Below are positions 1 to 5,773 of a DNA stretch of 12,358 bases, piece after piece (the stretch's first letter is position 1; the number at the start of each line of letters is the position of its first letter). Origin of the DNA: Thermoleophilia bacterium (GTDB taxonomy: Bacteria > Actinomycetota > Thermoleophilia > Gaiellales > Gaiellaceae). Below the pieces are notes generated by a model. The model searched no databases. It was not told the DNA's origin and was given only the letters and a program-made list of their open reading frames with translations. The DNA is taken from NCBI GenBank assembly GCA_025936595.1, contig JAICTB010000043.1, positions 1 through 12,358 on the forward strand. The letters run 5' to 3'. The translations under genes were made by a program, and so were the position numbers.

Positions 1-478
1 GGCGATGTCGCCGTTCAACGCATTCCTGATGCTCCAGGGACTCGAGACGCTGCCGCTGCGCATGGAGCGTCACGTCGAGAACGCGCTCGCCGTCGCGACG
101 TGGCTGACAGAGCAACCGTCGATCCTCGCGGTGCGTCATCCTGGCCTCGCGTCGTCCCCGTACCGGCCCCTCGTCGAGCGCTACCTGCCGCGCGGCGCCG
201 GTTCGATCTTCTCGTTCGACATCGCGGGCGGCCGCGCCGCCGGCCGGGCGTTCATCGAGGCCCTCGACCTGTGGAGCCATCTCGCCAACGTCGGAGACGT
301 GCGCAGCCTGGTCATCCATCCCGCATCGACCACGCACCGGCAGTTGAACGACGAGCAACTCGCAGCAGCCGGCATCGGCGCCGGAACCATTCGCCTGTCC
401 GTCGGGCTCGAGGACGTCGAAGACCTGACATGGGACCTGCAGCGCGGCCTCGACGCCGCGAGCCAGGTGACGCCATGA
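1..478 (+). CDS. metY: O-acetylhomoserine sulfhydrylase-type PLP enzyme, C-terminal part (5' end outside window)
   Basis: C-terminal ~158 residues of a Cys/Met-metabolism PLP enzyme. The family makes homocysteine from O-acetylhomoserine and sulfide in the cytoplasm. Visible family signatures are SPFNAFLMLQGLETLPLRM at the left edge, GAGSIFSF, the block SHLANVGDVRSLVIHPASTTH, and the terminal IRLSVGLEDVEDL, whose Arg is expected to bind the substrate carboxylate. The SLVIHPASTTH block followed by RLSVGLEDVEDL is typical of MetY rather than of short cystathionine synthases/lyases, but the PLP-lysine region is missing, so related sulfhydrylases remain possible. The reading frame is open to the first base, so the gene is cut by the window edge and is not a pseudogene. 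Its TGA stop overlaps the ATG of the next gene (ATGA), implying translational coupling. Confidence 0.85.
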   Translation, partial: AMSPFNAFLMLQGLETLPLRMERHVENALAVATWLTEQPSILAVRHPGLASSPYRPLVERYLPRGAGSIFSFDIAGGRAAGRAFIEALDLWSHLANVGDVRSLVIHPASTTHRQLNDEQLAAAGIGAGTIRLSVGLEDVEDLTWDLQRGLDAASQVTP

Positions 479-954
479 CGGACTCGCGCTGGGAGGACGC
501 GAAGACGATCCTGGACATCCTGCGCTCGATGCGGACGGTCGCGATCGTCGGGCTGTCACCGGACGAGCTCCGCGCGAGCAACTTCGTCGGCTTCTACCTC
601 CAGCGTCACGGGTATCGAGTCATCCCGGTGAACCCGCACGAGCCGGAGGTGCTCGGGGAGAGGGCATACCCGTCGCTGCTCGACGTGCCCGAGCCGGTCG
701 ATGTGGTCGACGTCTTCCGCACACCCGACGCCGTGCCCGCGGTCGCGGAGGACGCCGTCGCGATCGGCGCCCGCGCACTCTGGCTGCAGTACGGCGTGAT
801 CAGCGAGGAGGGGGCCGAGATCGCAGCGCGTGGCGGGCTCCCGGTCGTGATGGACCGCTGCGTCAAGATCGAGCACGCGCGCTTCATCGGCCGCATGCAC
901 TGGCTCGGGTTCAACACCGGCCGCATCACGGCGCGACGCGTCGTGCCGCGCTGA
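475..954 (+). CDS. CoA-binding domain protein (CoA_binding_2 / YccU-like)
   Basis: A 159-aa single-domain Rossmann protein. Residues 22-28 (VAIVGLS) are the first strand and nucleotide-binding turn. VIPVNPHEPEVLGERAYPSL (about 49-68) and the VDVVDVFRTPDAVP segment (76-89) are the usual second half of the fold, and LWLQYGVISEEGAEIA (102-117) and VVMDRCVKIEH (124-134) complete the family pattern, including the conserved Cys129. Length fits the family. The protein probably binds CoA or an acyl-CoA; the cellular role of the family is not settled. The frame stays open far upstream, but the ATG at 475 is chosen because it overlaps the upstream stop as ATGA and places the Rossmann motif at the normal distance from the N-terminus. 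Pairing with a MetY-type gene suggests a link to sulfur amino acid or acyl-CoA metabolism (inference). Confidence 0.88.
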   Translation: MTDSRWEDAKTILDILRSMRTVAIVGLSPDELRASNFVGFYLQRHGYRVIPVNPHEPEVLGERAYPSLLDVPEPVDVVDVFRTPDAVPAVAEDAVAIGARALWLQYGVISEEGAEIAARGGLPVVMDRCVKIEHARFIGRMHWLGFNTGRITARRVVPR

Positions 955-991
955 CCGCGGCGACGCGCCGCCCTGGCGGGCGCCGCCGCGG
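955..991. terminator. Strong GC hairpin between convergent genes
   Basis: Starting directly after the TGA at 952-954, CCGCGGCG (955-962) pairs perfectly with CGCCGCGG (984-991). Inside it GCGCC (965-969) pairs with GGCGC (979-983), giving a long stem with few unpaired bases. There is no U-tract on either side. It lies between the CoA-binding gene and the oppositely oriented 82-aa gene, so it may act as a bidirectional terminator or 3'-end stabiliser. Confidence 0.5.
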
Positions 992-1008
992 TGGAAGCAC
1001 GGCTCCCG

Positions 1009-1257
1009 CTACTTCCCGGGTGCCGGACAGGCGTCCGGCGTCGCCGCGTCGCCGGGTGTGCCGAACGGCGGCAACGGCAGCGTCTGCGCGGGATTGTTCG
1101 TCGCGATCGCCTCGTGGGCGGTCGGGTTGTCGCCCGGCGTACCTGCCTGCGCTGGAGCGCACTCGTCGGCGGGAACGGCCACGTGATGGAACGCCGAGGC
1201 CGACGCGGGGATCGCCAGTGCAGCGCAGGCTGCCGCCAGCGCGAGCAAACGCTTCAT
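1009..1257 (-). CDS. Small exported protein of unknown function (82 aa)
   Basis: Residues 1-22 form a Sec signal peptide: KR at the N-terminus, an Ala/Leu-rich core, and a likely signal peptidase I cut after ASA near residue 22. The mature part is about 60 residues, Pro/Ala/Thr-rich, with two GTPGD motifs (39-43 and 66-70) and just two cysteines (Cys33, Cys77), which could form one disulfide outside the cell. Cys11 lies inside the hydrophobic core without a good lipobox, so a lipoprotein is unlikely. The start is fixed by an excellent Shine-Dalgarno sequence. It lies 93 nt downstream of the larger exported-protein gene on the same strand and may share its transcript. I recognise no functional domain; it looks like a lineage-specific secreted peptide. 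Confidence 0.75.
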   Translation of the reverse strand: MKRLLALAAACAALAIPASASAFHHVAVPADECAPAQAGTPGDNPTAHEAIATNNPAQTLPLPPFGTPGDAATPDACPAPGK

Positions 1258-1262
1258 CCTCT

Positions 1263-1269
1263 CCTCCTT
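1263..1269 (-). promoter_or_regulatory. Strong Shine-Dalgarno for the 82-aa exported protein
   Basis: On the minus strand AAGGAGG lies 5 nt before the ATG at 1257, within CAAGGAGGAGAGG. It is the strongest ribosome-binding site in the window, decides this start codon, and shows the short frame is a real gene. Confidence 0.8.
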
Positions 1270-1282
1270 GTCCGGTCTACAT

Positions 1283-1301
1283 CCGGCCGTACGCGGGCCG
1301 G
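1283..1301 (-). terminator. Possible hairpin between the two exported-protein genes
   Basis: CCGGCC (1283-1288) and GGCCGG (1296-1301) can form a 6-bp stem with a 7-nt loop in the 93-nt gap after the larger exported-protein gene. There is no U-run. It could terminate or attenuate read-through into the 82-aa gene, or be a chance GC-rich pairing. Confidence 0.25.
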
Positions 1302-1350
1302 GGGCACAGCGGATTGCTGCGCCGGCGGGCGGCCGGGATTTCGAAGCCGC

Positions 1351-2190
1351 TCATTTCGTGACGGTCAGGTGTGCCGAGGCGCCGAGGTTACCGCCGCCGC
1401 AGCGCGCGGTCAGGACGTAGCTGCCGGTCGCGCGCGTGCGGGGGATGCGCGCGGTCGTCGAGAAGCGGCCTGCGGAGCCGACCTGAGCAAACACCGCGGG
1501 GACGCCGGCGAAGCTGTGCGCCGCGGAGAACGCATGAGAGATGACGGTCACCCTGTCGCCCGACGTGCAGCCCTGTGCCAGACCGTGCACGAGCACGGTC
1601 TGGCCGCGGCGCACGGTCTTCGGAGTGACGACGAGCGAGGCCCGCGGGGCGCCCGTCCGACTGCTGACATCGAGGCCGCTTGCGACAACCCCCGCGAGCG
1701 GCTCGTCGGCGAGGCTCCCGCTCGCCGATGCCGTGAGGACGAGCCGCCGTCCACGCGTGTCGGTGACGCAGCGCCAGGCGGCGGCCGGTGCAGGGCTCGT
1801 GGACCAGTAGACCTTGTTGCCGTCGACCTGCAGGGTCTTGTCGCGCGTCCGCCAGGCGGTGCAGTCGGAGCCTGCCGCGAGCGGGAGTGTCTGCCAGCGG
1901 ATCGTCTGCTTCGTCCAGCGCCAGAGCCCCTGCCTGATGCGCACGCGGTTCGTGAAGGTGACGGTCAGCTTCCCGTTCGTCACGGCTGCCCCCGAGCGAA
2001 AGCGGTAGAAGAGCGGCATCCGCGCGGGCAGATACAGGCTGCCGCCGTCCTTCGCCGCGAGCTGCGTGCGCAGCGGCGCTGGGAGATAGGCCCACGCGGG
2101 AGTGAATCCGCCGCGTGCGGCCGAGCCGGCGGCAGCGGCGACGACGACGCAGGCGGCGACGACGGACGCGGTGCGGATCGTGGTCTTCAT
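1351..2190 (-). CDS. Exported protein of unknown function with Ig-like C-terminal region (279 aa)
   Basis: The start used here gives MKTTIRTASVVAACVVV..., a clean signal peptide (basic n-region, Ala/Val core, cleavage probably near AGSAARG). The middle part (about 30-175) has YLPARMPLFYRFRSGAA, a strand-rich VTFTNRVRIRQGLWRW segment and two cysteines; I do not recognise it. The last ~95 residues (SLVVTPKTVRRGQTVLVHGLA through SYVLTARCGGG to AHLTVTK) look like a bacterial Ig-like beta-sandwich, with one Cys near each end (in QGCTSGD and TARCGGG) suited to a disulfide. An in-frame ATG at 2217 would add nine residues. I prefer 2190 because a promoter-like -10 lies just upstream of it and between the two ATGs; neither start has a good Shine-Dalgarno. 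Likely secreted or surface-bound; function unknown. Confidence 0.7.
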   Translation of the reverse strand: MKTTIRTASVVAACVVVAAAAGSAARGGFTPAWAYLPAPLRTQLAAKDGGSLYLPARMPLFYRFRSGAAVTNGKLTVTFTNRVRIRQGLWRWTKQTIRWQTLPLAAGSDCTAWRTRDKTLQVDGNKVYWSTSPAPAAAWRCVTDTRGRRLVLTASASGSLADEPLAGVVASGLDVSSRTGAPRASLVVTPKTVRRGQTVLVHGLAQGCTSGDRVTVISHAFSAAHSFAGVPAVFAQVGSAGRFSTTARIPRTRATGSYVLTARCGGGNLGASAHLTVTK

Positions 2191-2199
2191 CTCGCGCAG

Positions 2200-2231
2200 A
2201 ACGTAAGCCCGATTCATGCGGGAGTTGTCAG
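2200..2231 (-). promoter_or_regulatory. Candidate promoter for the 279-aa exported protein
   Basis: On the minus strand CTGACA (2231-2226) resembles a -35 box and TACGTT (2205-2200) fits the TANNNT -10 pattern. The 20-nt spacer is longer than ideal. Transcription would begin near 2193, about 3 nt before the ATG at 2190, giving a nearly leaderless mRNA and excluding the ATG at 2217. Weak evidence by sequence pattern alone. Confidence 0.35.
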
Positions 2232-2253
2232 CGAGTCGTATGGATCTCGCGCC

Positions 2254-2282
2254 TGGATTCGCCCCGGCGGCCGTCCTAGACT
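2254..2282 (+). promoter_or_regulatory. Candidate leaderless promoter of the cyclase gene
   Basis: TAGACT (2277-2282) fits the TANNNT -10 pattern and ends 6 nt before the ATG at 2289, so transcription should start at or within a base or so of the start codon. A weak -35-like TGGATT (2254-2259) lies 17 nt upstream of it. No Shine-Dalgarno precedes the ATG beyond a short GGCGG. Together these point to a leaderless mRNA, which is common in actinobacteria. Confidence 0.45.
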
Positions 2283-2288
2283 CGGCGG

Positions 2289-5200
2289 ATGGCAGAGCCG
2301 CATCGCGAACGCAAGGTCGTGACCGTGCTCTTCGCCGATCTCGTCGGCTTCACCGCGCGTGCGGAGCAGCTCGATCCAGAGGATGTCGAGGCGATCCTGC
2401 GTCCCTACCACGAACGGCTCCGGTCGGAGCTCGAGCGGTTCGGGGGCACGGTGGAGAAGTTCATCGGCGACGCCGTGATGGGACTGTTCGGTGCACCGGT
2501 CGCGCACGAGGACGACCCGGAGCGGGCGGTCCGCGCAGCGCTCGCGATCCGGGACTGGTCGCGCGAATCCGAAAGCGTCCAGGTGCGCATCGCGGTCAAC
2601 ACCGGCGAGGTGCTGATCAACCTGGCCGCGCGACCGGAGCTCGGAGAGGCGATGGCCGCGGGCGACGTCGTCAACACGACCGCCCGGCTCCAGTCGGCCG
2701 CGCCGGTTGACGGCATTCTCGTCGGCGAGACGACGTACCGTGCGACCCGCGGCGCGATCGAGTATCGCGCCGCCGACGCGGTCGAGGCGAAGGGAAAGGC
2801 GGTTGCGATCCCCGTCTGGGAGGTCGTGGAGCCGCTCGCGCGCGTGGGGACGGAGGCTGTCTCCGACCGCGCCCCTCTGGTCGGCCGGCAGCGCGAGCTC
2901 GCACAACTCATCGAGTCCTTCGAGCGCGCACGCCAGGAGCACACGGCGCAGTTCGTCACGATCGTCGGCGTCCCCGGGATCGGCAAGAGCAGGCTCGTCA
3001 CGGAGCTGCTCGAGCACGCCGAGTCGCTGCCGGATCTCGTCTACTGGCGGCACGGGCGCTCGCTTCCCTACGGGGAGGGCGTCACCTTCTGGGCCCTGGC
3101 GGAGATCGTCAAGGCGCAGGCCGGCATCGTGGAGAACGATTCGCAGGATGCGGTCGAGCGGAAGCTCGAGGCTGCGGTTCGGGAAGTGGTGGACGATTCC
3201 GAGCAGCGCTGGGTCCAGGCGAAGCTCCGCCCTCTCCTCGGTCTCGGCGACGGCGCCGACACCGCGGGAGAGCGCGGGGATTCCTTCGCGGCCTGGCGGA
3301 GGTTCCTCGAGGCGCTCGCCGAGCAGCGCCCCCTCGTCCTCGTCTTCGAGGACCTGCACTGGGCGGGCGACGAGCTGCTCGACTTCGTCGACGAGCTGCC
3401 CGAATGGAGCGAAGACGTCCCGCTGCTCGTGCTCTGCACGGCCCGGCCGGACCTCCTGACGCGCCGTCACGGCTGGGGCGGCGGTAAGCGAAACAGCGTC
3501 ACGATCTCACTCGCAGCGCTCGAGGCCGACGACACGGCGAGGTTGGTCGCGGCATTGCTCGACCGCGCCGTCCTTTCCGCCGACGTGCAATCGGAGCTCC
3601 TTGCGCGCGCAGGCGGCAATCCGCTGTATGCCGAGCAGTTCGTCCGCATGCTGATCGAGCGCGGAGCGATCGGCGGTGCTCTGCCCGAGAACGTGCAGGG
3701 CATCATCGCCGCACGCCTCGACTCGCTGCCCGACGCCGAGAAACGCCTGCTGCAAGATGCCGCCGTCGTCGGCAAGGTGTTCTGGCCCGGCTCGCTCGCT
3801 GCGATCCGCGGTATCGAAGCCGCGGACGTGGACAAGCACCTACGGTCGCTCGTGCGCAAAGACTTCATCCGCCGCGAACGGCGCGGGTCTGTCGAAGGCG
3901 AGAGCGAGCATTCCTTCAACCACATCCTCGTGCGCGACGTTGCGTACGGTCAGATCCCTCGGAGCGAGCGCGCGGAGAAGCACCGTCGCATCGCGGAGTG
4001 GCTCGAGGCGTCGGGCCGGACGGAGGACCAGGCCGAGCTGCTGGCGCACCATTACACGCGCGCATTGGACCTGGCCCAGGCGGCGGGCACAGCGGCCGGC
4101 GACCTCCCCGCCCGCGCCCGGGCAGCACTGCGCGCAGCGGGCTCGCGTGCGCTTTCGCTCAACGCCTTCAGCGCCGCCGCGCGATGGTTCGAAGCCGCGG
4201 AAGCCGTCTCCGTGGACGACGAGCCGGATCCGGATCGTCCGCGCGCACTCCTTCAGCACGCACTGGCGCTGCACGCGCTCCTCGATCCGCGTCGCTTCGA
4301 GCTGCTGGAAGAAGCTCGTGCGGCGCTCGACGCCTCCGGCGACGTCGACGGAGCGGCAGAGGCCGGCCTCGCGCTCGCCGAAGCGTGGTGGTGGTCGGCA
4401 GAACGCGAACGCTGCGCAGCAGCCCTCGACAACGCGTCGGAGGCAGTGAGCCGCGGCGGCAGCCCGCTCGCACGCGCGTTCGTGCTCTCGCAGGTCGCCC
4501 GCTTCTCCGCCCTGTTCGGGGACAACGCGGCAGCCATCCAGCCGGCGCTGGAGAGCCTCCAGCTGGCCGAGAGCCTGCAGCGCGACGACCTCGCCGGGAA
4601 GAACCTCGTGACGCTGGGAACAGCACGTGCGTACCTTCCGGACGGCGATCTCACAGCCGCGATCGGCGAGCTGCGCGCAGGGGTCGAGCGCGCCGAGGCA
4701 AGCGGCGACGTGGCACAGCTCGCCCGCGGCTATGTCAATCTCGGCTCACTTCTCAGCCTGAGCGGTGATCTCGCGGAGACGGCCGCGGCCTGCCTTGAAG
4801 TCCAGCGGCTGGCACAGCGCCGTGGTCACCATGCCGCGCTCCGCTTCAGCGAAGGCAACCTGATAGACCACGGCCTCCTCACCGGCGCCTGGGACGACGC
4901 GGAACGCCGGGCGGATGCGTTTCTCGAAGCATCGCGGCATGGCGGGCACTTCATGGACACGATCGCCCTCGCGACGAAGGCGACGCTCGCGCTCGCCCGC
5001 GACAAGCCGGAGGCGGCCTGCAGCGTCATCGACCAGGCAGTTGCGCTCGCCCGAAAGGTCGAAGATCCGCAGACGCTCATTCCCGCGCTCGCGACCGCGG
5101 CACTCATCTACGCGGAGCTCGACATCGTGGATCGTGCCCGAGCGCTCCTCGACGAGCTCGAGCCCGGTTCGCATATCGCCACGGTCCCGCAGGCCTTCTT

Positions 5201-5513
5201 TGCAGCAGCCGAAGCCGGCATCGCGGACCTCTGGCGCAGCCGGGTCGCCGATTTTCGGCGGACGACGCCGTGGGAAAGCCCGGCCGATGCGGTCCTGGAC
5301 GGACGGTGGGCGGACGCGGCGCGTGCCTACGGCGAGATCGGAGCTCGGCCGTTCGCTGCCCGAGCGGCGCTGCACGCGGCGCAGGCGCTCGCCGCCGAGG
5401 GGAGGCGGGCGGAAGCAGACGTGCAGCTGCAGGACGCCCTCTCGTTCTACCGCTCCGTCAGAGCAACGCGCTACATCCGCGAGGGTGAGCGCCTCCTCGC
5501 CGCGACGGCGTAA
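2289..5513 (+). CDS. Class III adenylate cyclase-AAA ATPase-helical repeat signalling protein (1074 aa)
   Basis: Three parts are visible. Residues ~8-180 are a class III nucleotidyl cyclase domain with a full catalytic set: metal-binding Asp17 (FADLVGFT) and Asp61 (KFIGDAVM), adenine-selecting Lys57 and Asp126, and transition-state Asn129 and Arg133 (DVVNTTAR). It should make cAMP. Residues ~196-480 are an AAA_16/STAND-type ATPase with Walker A GVPGIGKS (227-234) and Walker B LVLVFED (349-355), followed by a winged-helix-like segment (~485-580, LLQDAAVVGKVFWPG... HILVRDVAYGQIP). Residues ~590-1074 are Ala/Leu-rich helix pairs resembling TPRs. There is no transmembrane segment and no DNA-binding HTH at the C-terminus. 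The plan matches large actinobacterial cyclase-ATPase proteins, thought to couple ligand or protein binding at the repeats to the NTPase and cyclase. It is transcribed alone, divergent from the exported-protein genes. The ligand is unknown. Confidence 0.93.
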   Translation: MAEPHRERKVVTVLFADLVGFTARAEQLDPEDVEAILRPYHERLRSELERFGGTVEKFIGDAVMGLFGAPVAHEDDPERAVRAALAIRDWSRESESVQVRIAVNTGEVLINLAARPELGEAMAAGDVVNTTARLQSAAPVDGILVGETTYRATRGAIEYRAADAVEAKGKAVAIPVWEVVEPLARVGTEAVSDRAPLVGRQRELAQLIESFERARQEHTAQFVTIVGVPGIGKSRLVTELLEHAESLPDLVYWRHGRSLPYGEGVTFWALAEIVKAQAGIVENDSQDAVERKLEAAVREVVDDSEQRWVQAKLRPLLGLGDGADTAGERGDSFAAWRRFLEALAEQRPLVLVFEDLHWAGDELLDFVDELPEWSEDVPLLVLCTARPDLLTRRHGWGGGKRNSVTISLAALEADDTARLVAALLDRAVLSADVQSELLARAGGNPLYAEQFVRMLIERGAIGGALPENVQGIIAARLDSLPDAEKRLLQDAAVVGKVFWPGSLAAIRGIEAADVDKHLRSLVRKDFIRRERRGSVEGESEHSFNHILVRDVAYGQIPRSERAEKHRRIAEWLEASGRTEDQAELLAHHYTRALDLAQAAGTAAGDLPARARAALRAAGSRALSLNAFSAAARWFEAAEAVSVDDEPDPDRPRALLQHALALHALLDPRRFELLEEARAALDASGDVDGAAEAGLALAEAWWWSAERERCAAALDNASEAVSRGGSPLARAFVLSQVARFSALFGDNAAAIQPALESLQLAESLQRDDLAGKNLVTLGTARAYLPDGDLTAAIGELRAGVERAEASGDVAQLARGYVNLGSLLSLSGDLAETAAACLEVQRLAQRRGHHAALRFSEGNLIDHGLLTGAWDDAERRADAFLEASRHGGHFMDTIALATKATLALARDKPEAACSVIDQAVALARKVEDPQTLIPALATAALIYAELDIVDRARALLDELEPGSHIATVPQAFFAAAEAGIADLWRSRVADFRRTTPWESPADAVLDGRWADAARAYGEIGARPFAARAALHAAQALAAEGRRAEADVQLQDALSFYRSVRATRYIREGERLLAATA

Positions 5514-5517
5514 AACC

Positions 5518-5552
5518 GGGGTCAGACCCCTACATGTCTCGAAACGACATGT
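5518..5552 (+). repeat. Bipartite double-hairpin repeat, copy 1
   Basis: The 13-nt palindrome GGGGTCAGACCCC (5518-5530) begins 4 nt after the cyclase stop. One base later ACATGTC (5532-5538) pairs with GACATGT (5546-5552) across a 7-nt loop. The same arrangement recurs in the same orientation at 5663-5695, so it is a dispersed, REP-like unit rather than a one-off terminator. No transposase is nearby. Confidence 0.7.
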
Positions 5553-5566
5553 CCTTTGTCTCTTTT
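5532..5566 (+). terminator. Possible terminator of the cyclase gene within the repeat
   Basis: The 7-bp ACATGTC/GACATGT hairpin is followed by the pyrimidine-rich, T-containing run CCTTTGTCTCTTTT (5553-5566), unusual in this GC-rich window. It lies 18 nt after the TAA of the cyclase gene. The T-run is interrupted and the stem is modest, so activity as an intrinsic terminator is plausible but unproven. Confidence 0.4.
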
Positions 5567-5624
5567 CGGTGCCGAATCGCGCGCGGGACAGAGTCTGCGG
5601 CGAAGTTGTTGCGGAATCGTGCAA

Positions 5625-5643
5625 ATGTCTTTCCAATGGACAT
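5625..5643 (+). repeat. Degenerate ATGTC/GACAT hairpin between the two repeat copies
   Basis: ATGTC (5625-5629) and GACAT (5639-5643) are separated by 9 nt. The arms are the same five bases as in the hairpins at 5534-5550 and 5679-5695, but the 13-nt palindrome is absent. It may be a decayed third unit or an arm of a larger folded element; chance is also possible for so short a stem. Confidence 0.35.
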
Positions 5644-5662
5644 GTTCGCGGAGGACAGACCC

Positions 5663-5695
5663 GGGGTCAGACCCCTTGATGTCCGGCCCGGACAT
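5663..5695 (+). repeat. Bipartite double-hairpin repeat, copy 2
   Basis: A perfect second copy of GGGGTCAGACCCC (5663-5675) is followed by ATGTCCG (5679-5685) pairing with CGGACAT (5689-5695). As in copy 1, ATGTC and GACAT are exactly 7 nt apart. The asymmetric central A shows that both copies are in the same orientation. Their start points are 145 nt apart, and the DNA between them has no convincing gene. Confidence 0.7.
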
Positions 5696-5709
5696 GGCTG
5701 AACGGACGA

Positions 5710-5725
5710 CCGCCGTTCACGGCGG
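5710..5725 (-). terminator. Possible hairpin downstream of the decarboxylase gene
   Basis: CCGCCG (5710-5715) and CGGCGG (5720-5725) form a 6-bp stem with a TTCA loop, about 50 nt after the decarboxylase stop. There is no U-run on the minus strand. It is a possible 3' end of the six-gene operon, but GC-rich DNA yields such stems by chance. Confidence 0.25.
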
Positions 5726-5773
5726 CCGGGGAATCGCGATCACTGCAAGCCCACGAACAGCGAGGCGGCGCGC

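Noticed and set aside
100..474. Upstream extension of the CoA-binding protein frame to an ATG at 100
   Set aside because: It overlaps the MetY-type coding region in another frame, the product is Arg/Pro-rich, and the ATGA junction at 475 gives the standard protein.
991..2322. Long plus-strand open frame opposite the exported-protein genes
   Set aside because: It lies antisense to two genes with signal peptides, its product is Arg/Gly-rich with no motif, and one of the genes it opposes has a strong Shine-Dalgarno.
2214..3470. 418-codon minus-strand open frame opposite the cyclase
   Set aside because: The plus-strand frame here encodes the cyclase domain and Walker motifs, and the antisense product has no recognisable domain.
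5518..5675. Paired GGGGTCAGACCCC as terminal repeats of an insertion sequence
   Set aside because: The two copies are in direct, not inverted, orientation by their central base, the interval is only about 145 nt, and it holds no transposase gene or target-site duplication that I can see.
5518..5695. CRISPR array
   Set aside because: There are only two short palindromic copies, no set of evenly spaced repeats, and no cas genes in the window.
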